From assembly GCA_002309255.1 (NCBI GenBank), contig DBXI01000031.1, positions 8,112 to 51,596 of the forward strand: a stretch of DNA of 43,485 nt, written 5' to 3'. This document shows, one piece after another, positions 34,665-42,685 of the stretch (the stretch's first letter is position 1; each line of letters begins with the position of its first letter). The stretch comes from Bacteroidales bacterium UBA1216 (lineage in GTDB: Bacteria > Bacteroidota > Bacteroidia > Bacteroidales > Paludibacteraceae). The notes below the pieces were generated by a model. It made no database searches. It saw only the letters and a program-made list of their open reading frames with translations, and was not told the origin of the DNA. The translations under genes were made by a program, and so were the position numbers.

Positions 34665-34811
34665 ATGAAAAAGAATTATAATCAACCCGCAGTGCAAGTA
34701 ACATTGCTGAAATCTATGCCCGTTATGCAAGCTGGCAGTCCTGCTGCTGTAATCGATGATAGTGGTGCAGGGAAAGTGAATATGGGTATTCCTACTGATG
34801 AAGTGTGGTAA
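34665..34811 (+). CDS. 48-aa small peptide of the MKKxYxxP...AGSP type
   Basis: MKKNYNQPAVQVTLLKSMPV continues as MQAGSPAAVIDDSGAGKVN and ends TDEVW-stop. The gene starts 18 nt after the secreted protein and ends just before a strong terminator, so it is probably the last gene of that transcript. The pattern (basic start, Y-x-x-P, V-x-V/L, hydrophobic patch, AGSP, acidic tail ending in W) is one I associate with short hypothetical peptides next to surface-protein genes in Bacteroidales. The AGSP could be a processing point. Function unknown; precursor peptide is inference. Confidence 0.6.
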   Translation: MKKNYNQPAVQVTLLKSMPVMQAGSPAAVIDDSGAGKVNMGIPTDEVW

Positions 34812-34828
34812 TATTTTACCTACCTATT

Positions 34829-34865
34829 ACAGAGAGCGTGCCTTGTTGACACGCTCTCTGTTTTA
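34829..34865 (+). terminator. Intrinsic terminator after the small peptide gene
   Basis: ACAGAGAGCGTG (34829-34840) pairs perfectly with CACGCTCTCTGT (34850-34861) around a 9-nt loop, followed by TTTTATTT. Confidence 0.9.
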
Positions 34866-34943
34866 TTTCACGAATTGTACTATATACTCTCTATAACGTG
34901 ACGTGAGCTACGATTTGAACGCATCACATCGAGACTAAACCAT

Positions 34944-34977
34944 AGGATAACCATAACATCCCCACAGGATAACCATA
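34944..34977. repeat. Two iteron-like direct repeats
   Basis: AGGATAACCATA occurs at 34944-34955 and 34966-34977, 22 nt apart start to start, with partial CCATAGGATA copies on both sides. About two helical turns apart, which would suit a dimeric DNA-binding protein; role unknown. Confidence 0.55.
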
Positions 34978-35014
34978 GGATACTACACCATTTCTTGCAT
35001 ATTTGTGCTTATAC

Positions 35015-35039
35015 TATATATATACGTAGTATATATATA
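35015..35039. other. A/T-rich hairpin
   Basis: TATATATATAC (35015-35025), loop GTA, GTATATATATA (35029-35039): perfect 11-bp arms in the 566-bp gene-free stretch 34812-35377. Could be a hairpin or an easily melted site. Confidence 0.45.
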
Positions 35040-35078
35040 CTTTTTGTTATCCTGCGCAAGATTTTGGAATAATTTTGG

Positions 35079-35218
35079 ATTACTACTGATGCGTTAACTT
35101 TGTTAGATGCTCTTATAACATGATGATATGTAGTGTGTTGTGTGCTTCCTTTCACTTTTTGATTTGATCAGCACTTGTTTCTTATGTTTTTTGTCAAAAT
35201 TATCGCATCAGTACTAAT
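35079..35218. mobile_element. 140-bp MITE-like element with 24-bp terminal inverted repeats
   Basis: The left end, ATTACTACTGATGCG then TTAACTTTG (35079-35102), and the reverse complement of the right end (35195-35218, ATTAGTACTGATGCG then ATAATTTTG) agree at 21 of 24 positions. The 92-bp interior has no ORF. No clear target duplication was found. A non-autonomous IS derivative is likely; the parent family was not identified. Confidence 0.65.
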
Positions 35219-35318
35219 GATACACTATCGTATTGGTCTCATTTTTTGCTCCACAATCCCCCATGTTCTCGCATTTTGCTTACAAAAATAACTTTTTGTA
35301 CTATTTTTTTAACAAACA

Positions 35319-35350
35319 CTTGCAAATGTCGATTTTTTTTTGTATCTTTG
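35319..35350 (+). promoter_or_regulatory. Promoter of mnmA
   Basis: -33 CTTG at 35319-35322 and -7 TATCTTTG at 35343-35350, 20 nt apart; CTTGCAAATGTC then a T-run of nine. The mnmA ATG follows after 27 nt. Confidence 0.75.
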
Positions 35351-35377
35351 TAGGCGAAATACAGAAAAGCCCGTTTG

Positions 35378-36451
35378 ATGCCAAGACGTGTACTCATTGC
35401 TATGTCCGGTGGAATAGACTCCACGGTAAGCGCTTTGCTCCTGAAAGAACAAGGCTATGAGTCGGTAGGCGTTACGTTTCGCACGTTTGACTCGATGAAG
35501 GAGTCTTGTCTGGCTCGCGAGAAAGGCTGTTGTTCGATTGAGAGCATCATTGAGGCTAAACATAACGCCGAGCGGATGGGGATAGAGCATCACATTGTGG
35601 ACTTCCGCGCCACGTTCCGCGAGCATGTGATCAGTAACTTCGTGAGCGAGTACGTTCAGGGGCGCACCCCCAATCCGTGCGTGCTGTGCAACAGTCACAT
35701 CAAGTGGGGCGCTCTGCTTGATGCGGCGCGGGAGTATGGTTGTGAGATAATCGCTACGGGGCACTATGCGCGCATAGCTGAGCACGGTGGACACACCTAT
35801 CTTCGCACAGCAGTGGACGGGCATAAAGATCAGACGTACTTCCTCTGGATGCTGACGGAGGACAATCTGCGTCACACCATCTTCCCCCTGGGGGGGCTGA
35901 CGAAGGATGAGGTGAGGCGCATAGCAAGCGCGCATGGGTATGAGGCGCTGGTGAAGAAACGTGAGTCGCAGGAGGTGTGCTTCATCCCCGATAACGACTA
36001 CCGCAGTTTTCTCTCGTGCGAGGGCGTGCATCCCGAGCCGGGGGAGTACATCGATGCCGAAGGCCGGGTGGTCGGCCGTCATCAGGGCTGTCCGTTCTAT
36101 ACTATCGGGCAGCGCAAGGGATTAGGCGTGGCGCTGGGCTATCCGGCATTTGTGACGAAGATAGACACCGCCAGCAACCGAATCACCCTTGGTCAATACG
36201 ATGACTTGAACACCACCATGTTGCAGGCGCACGATGTGCACATACGCGACATGCAGTGGCTGATCGACAGCCCACAGGTGGAGGCACGCATACGTTATCG
36301 CTCCGCCGCTGCACCTGCTACGATAGCGATGGATGACACCGGCGATACACTGACGCTGCAGTTCGAGCAGCCTGTGTGGGCACCCACACCCGGACAATCC
36401 GTGGTGCTGTATAAAGAAAACCTTGTAGTAGGCGGAGGGATAATTGTTTAG
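35378..36451 (+). CDS. mnmA: tRNA-specific 2-thiouridylase MnmA
   Basis: 357 aa from ATG 35378; a TTG three bases earlier is ignored. PP-loop SGGIDST at residues 10-16 binds ATP. The catalytic Cys pair is Cys101 (GRTPNPCVLCN) and Cys201 (ESQEVCFIPD), matching E. coli Cys102 and Cys199. FYTIGQRKGLGVALG and the C-terminal beta-barrel (RIRYRS, GQSVVLY) are also diagnostic. It introduces the s2 group of mnm5s2U34 in tRNA Lys, Glu and Gln. The gene has its own promoter; the M23 peptidase gene follows after 68 nt. Confidence 0.95.
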   Translation: MPRRVLIAMSGGIDSTVSALLLKEQGYESVGVTFRTFDSMKESCLAREKGCCSIESIIEAKHNAERMGIEHHIVDFRATFREHVISNFVSEYVQGRTPNPCVLCNSHIKWGALLDAAREYGCEIIATGHYARIAEHGGHTYLRTAVDGHKDQTYFLWMLTEDNLRHTIFPLGGLTKDEVRRIASAHGYEALVKKRESQEVCFIPDNDYRSFLSCEGVHPEPGEYIDAEGRVVGRHQGCPFYTIGQRKGLGVALGYPAFVTKIDTASNRITLGQYDDLNTTMLQAHDVHIRDMQWLIDSPQVEARIRYRSAAAPATIAMDDTGDTLTLQFEQPVWAPTPGQSVVLYKENLVVGGGIIV

Positions 36452-36465
36452 ACCGCTGCAAAACA

Positions 36466-36491
36466 CCCCACGCGAGCTTAGCTCTTTGGGG
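36466..36491 (+). other. Weak hairpin between mnmA and the M23 peptidase gene
   Basis: CCCCA (36466-36470) pairs with TGGGG (36487-36491), with GAGC-tta-GCTC inside. There is no T-tract, so it is probably not a terminator; it might be an attenuator or processing site. Confidence 0.3.
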
Positions 36492-36519
36492 ACATTGCTG
36501 CGCTAAAAGAACATAGACA

Positions 36520-37491
36520 ATGGCTAAAAAATCACACTTTAATATCAACCCCGATACACTCGCCATGGAGCGTGTGGAGCACGGTTTCAAGTACTGGCTG
36601 CGCCGAGCAGGGTGGTATATCATTGGAGGAATATGTTTGGGCATAGTGTTCTTCTATATCTTCTTCTCGTTCTTCCCATCGCCCAAGGAGCGTCAACTGA
36701 TCTCGGAGAAGCAGTCGTTGGAGGCTCAATACGAACTGCTGGCCAAGCGCTGCGAGAGCATGCAGCAGGTGCTGGCTGATCTGCAGCAGCGCGACGACAA
36801 TCTCTACCGCGTCGTGCTGGGCGCTGAGCCTATACCTATGTCCTCACGCAAGGGTATAACGGTCAATGCTGCGTATTACGACAATATATCCCGCCTGGCC
36901 AACACGCAGTTGGCGGCTGATCTGACGCGCAAGGTCGATCTGCTGGAGAAGCAGACCTACGTACAAGCCAAGTCGTACGAGGAGATCATCGATCTGGCCA
37001 AGACGCGCGAGATACGCATGGAGAATATCCCCGCTATCCAGCCTGTGCTGAACAAGGATCTGACGCGCGTGGCATCCGGTTATGGCATACGTATCGACCC
37101 CGTCTATCACGTGCGTAAGTTCCACGCCGGGATGGATTTTACCGCCCCAACAGGTACAGAGGTGTATGCTACGGGCAACGGAAAGGTGACCTTCGTAGGA
37201 TGGAAACAGGGCTATGGCAATACTGTGATCATCGACCACGGCTTTGGCTACGAGACCCTATACGCCCACCTGTTCAAAGCCCTGGTACGTGTAGGACAGA
37301 AAGTGAAGCGCTCGGACATCATCGCCCTGGTGGGCAGTACAGGTAAATCCACAGGCCCTCACTTGCACTACGAGGTGCACTTCCAGGGGCATCACATTGA
37401 TCCGCGTAACTACTACTTCTACGACCTCGATCCCGAACAGTACGACCAGATGGTGCAGCTGTCGAACAACTACGGCGATATGCTCGACTAA
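36520..37491 (+). CDS. Membrane-anchored M23 (LytM-type) peptidoglycan endopeptidase
   Basis: 323 aa. One N-terminal membrane segment (IIGGICLGIVFFYIFFSFF, about 33-51), a coiled-coil region (about 60-95 and 130-150), then the M23 domain from about 190. Zinc ligands: His202 and Asp206 (FHAGMD) and the HxH His281/His283 (GPHLHYEV). GYGNTVIIDHGFGYETLYAHL is family-typical. It would cleave peptide cross-links from the periplasmic face of the inner membrane. All catalytic ligands are present, so it is probably active and not an EnvC/NlpD-like activator. Confidence 0.9.
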   Translation: MAKKSHFNINPDTLAMERVEHGFKYWLRRAGWYIIGGICLGIVFFYIFFSFFPSPKERQLISEKQSLEAQYELLAKRCESMQQVLADLQQRDDNLYRVVLGAEPIPMSSRKGITVNAAYYDNISRLANTQLAADLTRKVDLLEKQTYVQAKSYEEIIDLAKTREIRMENIPAIQPVLNKDLTRVASGYGIRIDPVYHVRKFHAGMDFTAPTGTEVYATGNGKVTFVGWKQGYGNTVIIDHGFGYETLYAHLFKALVRVGQKVKRSDIIALVGSTGKSTGPHLHYEVHFQGHHIDPRNYYFYDLDPEQYDQMVQLSNNYGDMLD

Positions 37492-37541
37492 CGGACTAAT
37501 AAACAGGCAAATACAATAAATATCAATTAATATCTCTTATT

Positions 37542-38522
37542 ATGGAAAAACCTTATGTTCTTGGAATTGACATGGGTGGTACCGGCACCAAGTTCGGTAT
37601 AGTTGACGCCCGTGGAAACGTGCTTCAGTCTTCGTCTATTAAGACCCCTGACTATCCTGACATCAACGACTATTGTGACGTGCTCTGCGCTGAAATGAAG
37701 AAGATCGCCGAGGCTTTTGGCGGTATGCAGAATGTACGCGGCGTAGGTGCCGGCGCTCCGAATGGCAACTATTACACCGGTTGCATCGAGAATGCTCCCA
37801 ACCTGCCGTGGAAAGGCATTGTTCCCTTTGCCAAACTGATTCAGGAACGCATGGGTGTGCCTTGTCGCATCACGAATGATGCCAACGCTGCGGCTGTGGG
37901 TGAGATGACCTATGGTGCTGCGCGTGGCATGAAGAACTTCATCGAGATCACCCTGGGCACAGGCGTAGGATCAGGTATTGTTATCGACGGCAAGATCGTT
38001 TACGGCCATGATGGCTTTGCCGGCGAGCTTGGTCACACTAAGATCGTTCACGGACCCGAAGGTCGTCAGTGCGGCTGCGGCCAGCGCGGATGCATTGAGG
38101 CATATGCTTCGGCAACCGGCGTTGCACGTTCGGCTAAGGAGATCATTGAGAACTCTACCAAGGAGACCAGTCTGCGTAAGTTGGAGACCATCACCTCCTT
38201 CGACGTATTCAAGGCCGCTGAGGCTGGCGATGAGGTCGCCAAGGAGATCTTCGACTTCACGGGCGAGATGCTCGGCAAGAAACTGGCTGACTTCGTTGCC
38301 TTCTCCGCACCGGAGGCTATCATCCTGTTCGGTGGACTGACCAAGTCCGGTCACTGGATCATGGAACCTATCGAAAAAGCGCTGAACGACAATGTGATGC
38401 CTTTGTGGAAGAACAAAGTCAAACTGCTTGTATCTACCCTAAAGGACTCTGATGCCGCTATCCTTGGCGCCAGCTCGCTGGCTTGGGATGTACAGGCTCA
38501 GGCACCGATGCGCGAAGCGTGA
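37542..38522 (+). CDS. ROK-family sugar kinase (probable glucokinase)
   Basis: 326 aa. The N-terminal phosphate motif GIDMGGTGTKFG (about 9-20) and TNDANAAAVGE (catalytic Asp) are present. GHTKI plus CGCGQRGCIEAYAS (about 176-190) form the ROK zinc site (His and three Cys). EITLGTGVGSGIVIDG is the second phosphate motif. Bacteroidales glucokinases are commonly of this type, but other hexoses or N-acetyl sugars cannot be excluded. The stop TGA overlaps the GTG start of the deacetylase gene (GTGA), so the two are translationally coupled. Confidence 0.85.
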   Translation: MEKPYVLGIDMGGTGTKFGIVDARGNVLQSSSIKTPDYPDINDYCDVLCAEMKKIAEAFGGMQNVRGVGAGAPNGNYYTGCIENAPNLPWKGIVPFAKLIQERMGVPCRITNDANAAAVGEMTYGAARGMKNFIEITLGTGVGSGIVIDGKIVYGHDGFAGELGHTKIVHGPEGRQCGCGQRGCIEAYASATGVARSAKEIIENSTKETSLRKLETITSFDVFKAAEAGDEVAKEIFDFTGEMLGKKLADFVAFSAPEAIILFGGLTKSGHWIMEPIEKALNDNVMPLWKNKVKLLVSTLKDSDAAILGASSLAWDVQAQAPMREA

Positions 38523-39187
38523 TCTGGCTCACCTTGTTCACCCTGTATGCGTTATTGGTAGGGATGCTTTATCAGATCCCTACCTGGATGCAACGCTTGT
38601 ACCGTGGTGTCACTTGGCGACGGGTGACCCACGGTGAACGCGTTGTGTATCTGACATTCGATGATGGGTGTATACCTCAGGTCACACCCGCCATCCTCGA
38701 TGTGCTCGGCAAGTACGGCGTGAAAGCAACGTTCTTCATGGTGGGGGAGAATATACAGAAGTACCCGCAACTGTATGCGCGCGTAGTAGCCGAAGGGCAT
38801 AGGGTTGGCAATCACACCTATCACCACTGCAAGGGTAGCAAGTGCTCCACCGAGCAGTACATGCGCGATGTGGATGCCTGTGAGCAGGCTATTATGCAGA
38901 ACAATCCGCACCGTCTGTTCCGTCCACCGTACGGCAAGATGAAACCCTCGCAGAAACGTGCCGTTCTGGCGCGTGGGTATGAGATCGTGCTGTGGGACGT
39001 GCTTACGCACGACTATAACTCGCGGTACACACCCGAGCGGATGCTGAAGATCGTTCAAAAATATACGCGTGACGGAAGTATCATCAACTTCCATGACTCC
39101 CTCAAATCCGCTCAGCGCACCATAGATGTGCTGCCGCAAGTGATCGAATGGCTCCAAGCCGAAGGGTATGCTATCCAAACGCTTTGA
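38519..39187 (+). CDS. Membrane-anchored polysaccharide deacetylase (NodB/CE4 domain)
   Basis: 222 aa from GTG 38519, overlapping the ROK kinase stop by three bases; the frame is open further upstream inside the kinase gene, but the membrane anchor begins here (VIWLTLFTLYALLVGML). CE4 motifs: VYLTFDDG (catalytic and metal Asp near 47-48), NHTYHH (metal His near 99-103), RPPYGK and VLWDVLTHDYN. Probably N-deacetylates peptidoglycan or another GlcNAc polymer at the envelope. Its end overlaps the pnuC start by 20 nt. Confidence 0.87.
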   Translation: MIWLTLFTLYALLVGMLYQIPTWMQRLYRGVTWRRVTHGERVVYLTFDDGCIPQVTPAILDVLGKYGVKATFFMVGENIQKYPQLYARVVAEGHRVGNHTYHHCKGSKCSTEQYMRDVDACEQAIMQNNPHRLFRPPYGKMKPSQKRAVLARGYEIVLWDVLTHDYNSRYTPERMLKIVQKYTRDGSIINFHDSLKSAQRTIDVLPQVIEWLQAEGYAIQTL

Positions 39188-39806
39188 CATACTGTTTCTG
39201 ATCAGCGGTCTGATCGTTCAGGTGCTGGTGTATTGGCTTGCACCTACCCATCCGCTGTCGCTCATCAGTGGCTTGCTCGGCATCACGTCGGTCATCCTCT
39301 GCTCGCAAGGTAACATCTGGACATTCGCCTTCGGGTTCGGGCAGATCCTGACGTACAGCGGTCTGTGTTACATGGAGCGTTTCTACGCCGGCTTGGCCAT
39401 GAACGCCTTCTACTTTCTATCGCAGATTTATGGTATCTACGCGTGGCGCAAGCTGCGAACGTCGGGCGCAGCAATTATTTCTCCACGTTCGCTACCGGTA
39501 AGACGCTTCTTGATACTGCTCGCTATACTGGCAGTAGTTGCTGTTGGGGTGGGGTGGCTGCTCAGCAGATACACGGATGACTCGCAGCCGTATATGGACG
39601 CAATGACTACCGTCGTTTCCATCGTAGCACAAGTGATGCTCGTCATGGCAATACGGCAGCAGTGGTGGCTCTGGCTCTTCGTGGATGTGCTGTACATATC
39701 TATGTGGATCATAGCAGGCAACTGGAGCATGGTCGCTCAATACGGATTTTGGTGCATCAATTGCGTGTATGGAATGCTCCGATGGCGGGATTTGTCTGCA
39801 AAATGA
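39168..39806 (+). CDS. pnuC: Nicotinamide riboside transporter PnuC
   Basis: 212 aa with seven predicted membrane segments. The PnuC pattern is clear: GLLGITSVILCSQGNIWTF near the N-terminus, ERFYAGLAMNAFYFLSQIYG with the conserved Asn-rich substrate helix, YGIYAWRK, and QQWWLWLFVDVLYI with the conserved W-x-x-W/D region. It facilitates uptake of nicotinamide riboside for NAD salvage; the NadR-type kinase is not in view. The ATG lies 20 nt inside the deacetylase gene, making a three-gene coupled operon with the ROK kinase. Confidence 0.88.
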   Translation: MLSKRFDILFLISGLIVQVLVYWLAPTHPLSLISGLLGITSVILCSQGNIWTFAFGFGQILTYSGLCYMERFYAGLAMNAFYFLSQIYGIYAWRKLRTSGAAIISPRSLPVRRFLILLAILAVVAVGVGWLLSRYTDDSQPYMDAMTTVVSIVAQVMLVMAIRQQWWLWLFVDVLYISMWIIAGNWSMVAQYGFWCINCVYGMLRWRDLSAK

Positions 39807-39845
39807 CAAAAAATGCACCCTAAAAGAAAAAAAAATGACGTAACT

Positions 39846-39877
39846 CTTGCAAATATCAAATTTTTTTTGTATCTTTG
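39846..39877 (+). promoter_or_regulatory. Promoter of the outer-membrane barrel gene
   Basis: -33 CTTG at 39846-39849 and -7 TATCTTTG at 39870-39877, 20 nt apart; CTTGCAAATATC and a T-run. About 45 nt of leader precede the ATG. Confidence 0.75.
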
Positions 39878-39928
39878 CAACGAATTATGTCGTTCGGGCT
39901 ATAGAGCGAGATACGAATTGTGTAAATA

Positions 39929-40891
39929 ATGCCCAAGAGAGTAATAATATTATTGTTTACCTTATTGGTAATTAGTGTTCCAGGCATCATAGCCGGGAAT
40001 ACTGATACGTTGCATACCACGTATGTGGTAAACACTGATTATGTACCAACGCATGTTGTGACTGTTTCAGCCGGTGGCGGATTGCATACCTTGCTGCCTA
40101 AATTGTCGGCAGATGGTTCGAGTACTGTTGGATTGGGCAAAGGTGTCGGCGCGGGCGCGCAGGTGGCGGCTACCTATTCGTATTTCATACATAAGTACGT
40201 AGGCATCACTGCCGGCATAGGCTTTGAGATGTATACGGGCAACATGAACGGTTCGTTCACCGATCGCGTATGGCTGTACGATACGTACAACGAGAAGAAC
40301 TACTGGCTCAATAGTAACTACACGAACTTCAAGGAAAGTGAGCAACTCTATTTGGTCACTATCCCTGTGGGTGCAACAGCGCGCGTGAACCTGACGGATC
40401 CTATTCAACTACGCGGTACAGTGGGATTAGGAATGAATATTGTTGCCGGTTCGCATTTCCGCGGAGAAGGACAACTCGAGACCACGGCGGATTATCCGGA
40501 TTACAACCTCCACTTCGATTCCGACCTGCCGCAGCACGGCTTCAGCAACTACTATATGGGTGGCTATAACGGCAAGATAGCCAATACCTTCCCCGTCAGT
40601 ATGTTCGTGTTTGCAGATCTTGGCGTGCACTATCAGTTCAATAGGCGGTACGGTATATATGCCGGTGTCTATTTCAGTTACACATGTTTCAGCTCCATCC
40701 GCCCAACAACAGATGAGGCAGGCAATCGTCCGGAGCTGGTGACATTCGACATGAGCACAAGGCAGTTCACCTATTCTGGCATGTTCAACTCGAAGTTCGT
40801 AGAAGCCGTCAATCCGCTGGCAGTGGGCGTCAAGGTTGGTTTCACACTCACGTTCCTCGACCCAATCAAGTGCAATTGCGAGAACTGGTAA
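39929..40891 (+). CDS. Outer-membrane beta-barrel protein of unknown function
   Basis: 320 aa. Signal peptide (VIILLFTLLVISVPGIIAG), then alternating aromatic/polar strands (VVTVSAGGGLHTLL, YVGITAGIGFEMYTG, LYLVTIPVGATARV, RYGIYAGVYFSYTCF) ending in VGVKVGFTLTFLD. The layout recalls the barrel portion of the OmpA-LysM protein at 20082, but there is no OmpA or LysM domain. The C-terminus CNCENW carries a Cys pair. It has its own promoter and terminator and so stands as a single gene. Function not recognised. Confidence 0.7.
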   Translation: MPKRVIILLFTLLVISVPGIIAGNTDTLHTTYVVNTDYVPTHVVTVSAGGGLHTLLPKLSADGSSTVGLGKGVGAGAQVAATYSYFIHKYVGITAGIGFEMYTGNMNGSFTDRVWLYDTYNEKNYWLNSNYTNFKESEQLYLVTIPVGATARVNLTDPIQLRGTVGLGMNIVAGSHFRGEGQLETTADYPDYNLHFDSDLPQHGFSNYYMGGYNGKIANTFPVSMFVFADLGVHYQFNRRYGIYAGVYFSYTCFSSIRPTTDEAGNRPELVTFDMSTRQFTYSGMFNSKFVEAVNPLAVGVKVGFTLTFLDPIKCNCENW

Positions 40892-40912
40892 AAAACATCA
40901 GCAGAATAATAC

Positions 40913-40944
40913 AAAATAGCGAGCAACAGATGCCCGCTATTTTC
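40913..40944. terminator. Bidirectional intrinsic terminator
   Basis: AAAATAGCG (40913-40921) pairs with CGCTATTTT (40935-40943), with GC/GC pairing inside. A and T runs flank the stem. It sits between the convergent barrel and DUF1846 genes. Confidence 0.8.
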
Positions 40945-40964
40945 TTTGGTATATATGTTATGTT

Positions 40965-42434
40965 TTACTTAAGCGCCGGATCGGTCGTCAGATCTATACC
41001 GAGCTTCTGGAACGTGCGCAGGTCTGCCTCCTTGAGCATCACGGTTGAGTGTGCCTGGCACCCCTTGAGCAAGGGCAGTGTAGCCAGTGCGCGACGGCAG
41101 TTCTCATCGTTACGCGATAGTACGGACAGTGCCACCAGCACCTCATCGGTGTGCAGACGCGGATTATGACCATGCAGGTACTCTATCTTCGTCTTCTGAA
41201 TAGGCTCAATCATCTCCTGCGGAATGAGCTTGACCGCATGGTCGATACCTGCCAGTTCCTTCGTAACATTCAGCAGCAGTGCAGCCGATGAGCCTAATAG
41301 GGAGCTGGCTCCGGAGGTGATGATCCTACCGTCAGGCAGCTCGATGGCTGCTGCGTGGATGAAAGGCTTGTAGCCGGCCAAGGCAAGGCGTTCGCGGGCG
41401 GCCACCACACTCTTGCGGTACGAGGTGTTGATACCCACCTGCTTCTGCAACAGGGCGATCTTTTGTATCTCGCTGTCGTTCACCGCACCGCGCGCCATGC
41501 GGCATAGGGCTTGGAAGTACCGGCGGATGATCTCTTGCTTGCTCGCCTCGCGTATGGCCTCGTCGTCCTCGATGCAGAACCCCACCATATTCACCCCCAT
41601 ATCGGTCGGCGACTTGTATGGGTTGTGCCCGTAGATAGAGGTGAATAACGCATCTAGTACGGGGAAAATTTCTATGTCGCGGTTGTAGTTGACGGCTGTC
41701 TTGTTGTATGCCTCCAGGTGGAAGGGGTCAATCATGTTCACATCCTGTAGATCGGCGGTTGCCGCCTCGTATGCCACATTCAGTGGGTGCTTGAGCGGCA
41801 GGTTCCACACGGGGAAGGTCTCGAACTTGGCGTACCCCGCCTCGCGCCCGCGCGCATGTTCATTATATAATTGGCTAAGGCATACAGCCATCTTACCGCT
41901 ACCTGGACCAGGAGCTGTTACTACCACCAGCGGACGACTGGTCTCTACATAGTCGTCTTTACCAAATCCCTCAGCAGAGGCGATCTTCTCCACATTGTGC
42001 GGATAGCCTTCAATCGTGTAGTGGTAGTACACACGTATATCTTGGCGCTCCAGACGCATACGGTAGTCGTCGGCCGAGCGCTGACCGGAGTAGTGCGTGA
42101 TCACTACCGCCGACACCATGAATCCCCGCTCTATGAATGCTTCCCTTAGCCGCAGTACATCCTCGTCGTAGGTGATACCCAGATCTTCACGCACCTTGTT
42201 GCGCTCTATGTCATGGGCTGACAGAACGATGATAATCTCCATCAGATCACTCAGCTGCGTCAGCATACGCAACTTGCTGTCCGGCAGGAAACCCGGCAGC
42301 ACGCGGCTGGCATGCATGTCATCGAACAACTTGCCACCTAATTCAAGATAAAGCTTATTGCCGAACTGAGCAATGCGCTCGCGGATGTGCTCCGACTGAA
42401 TGCGGATGTATTTGTCGTTGTTAAATGCAGTCAT
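40965..42434 (-). CDS. DUF1846 (UPF0371) family protein
   Basis: 489 aa from ATG 42434; the open frame continues upstream through the promoter and is not used there. The opening AFNNDKYIRIQSEHIRERI and GGKLFDDMHASRVLPGF are the conserved start of the DUF1846 family. A P-loop-like VVTAPGPGSGKMAVCLSQLY lies near 187-206, and ASSLLGSSAALLLNVTKELAG near 415. Length matches the family (about 500). The fold is known but the biochemical role is not established to my knowledge; nucleotide binding is suggested by the GPGSGK loop. Single gene with its own promoter and shared terminator. Confidence 0.88.
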   Translation of the reverse strand: MTAFNNDKYIRIQSEHIRERIAQFGNKLYLELGGKLFDDMHASRVLPGFLPDSKLRMLTQLSDLMEIIIVLSAHDIERNKVREDLGITYDEDVLRLREAFIERGFMVSAVVITHYSGQRSADDYRMRLERQDIRVYYHYTIEGYPHNVEKIASAEGFGKDDYVETSRPLVVVTAPGPGSGKMAVCLSQLYNEHARGREAGYAKFETFPVWNLPLKHPLNVAYEAATADLQDVNMIDPFHLEAYNKTAVNYNRDIEIFPVLDALFTSIYGHNPYKSPTDMGVNMVGFCIEDDEAIREASKQEIIRRYFQALCRMARGAVNDSEIQKIALLQKQVGINTSYRKSVVAARERLALAGYKPFIHAAAIELPDGRIITSGASSLLGSSAALLLNVTKELAGIDHAVKLIPQEMIEPIQKTKIEYLHGHNPRLHTDEVLVALSVLSRNDENCRRALATLPLLKGCQAHSTVMLKEADLRTFQKLGIDLTTDPALK

Positions 42435-42453
42435 TCTATTCCAAATTTGGATA

Positions 42454-42485
42454 CAAAGATACAAAAAATATTTGACATTTGCAAA
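42454..42485 (-). promoter_or_regulatory. Promoter of the DUF1846 gene
   Basis: -33 TTTG at 42485-42482 and -7 TATCTTTG at 42461-42454, 20 nt apart; TTTGCAAATGTC then a T-rich stretch. The ATG follows after 19 nt. Confidence 0.75.
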
Positions 42486-42521
42486 TTTGTAGCCTAATAA
42501 TTTACTTTCAACGCCCAATTA

Positions 42522-42590
42522 CTGACAATTTGGCAGACATAGAGTAGGATAGAGCCTCCCTTTGACAGCAGTTTTGGCAGTATTTGGCAG
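42522..42590 (+). promoter_or_regulatory. TTTGGCAG repeats upstream of dnaK, candidate activator sites
   Basis: TTTGGCAG occurs at 42529-42536, 42573-42580 and 42583-42590. The first belongs to a 15-bp near-palindrome (CTGACAATTTGGCAG, 42522-42536). TTTGACAG at 42561-42568 is a variant. They lie 20-90 nt upstream of the sigma-54-like element. Confidence 0.5.
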
Positions 42591-42612
42591 AACAGCAAGC
42601 CCAAACACCCTT

Positions 42613-42628
42613 TGGCACAATAGTTGTC
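42613..42628 (+). promoter_or_regulatory. Sigma-54-like promoter element upstream of dnaK
   Basis: TGGCAC (42613-42618), five bases, TTGTC (42624-42628). The invariant -24 GG is present and the -12 dinucleotide is GT in place of GC, with the correct 10-nt spacing. No TAnnTTTG promoter was found for dnaK. The call is tentative because of the -12 mismatch. Confidence 0.4.
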
Positions 42629-42685
42629 CCTAATAAGGTGAGTGCTGCTCAGCATGTGAGCAGCCGAACAACAGCCTGTCGTGGC

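Noticed and set aside
35233..35460. 75-codon frame upstream of mnmA
   Set aside because: It crosses the mnmA promoter and is in a different frame from mnmA; A/T-rich translation without motifs.
35874..35900. CCCCC and GGGGGGG run in mnmA as a phase-variable tract
   Set aside because: It codes for conserved residues (FPLGGLTKDE) in a housekeeping tRNA enzyme, where switching would make little sense.
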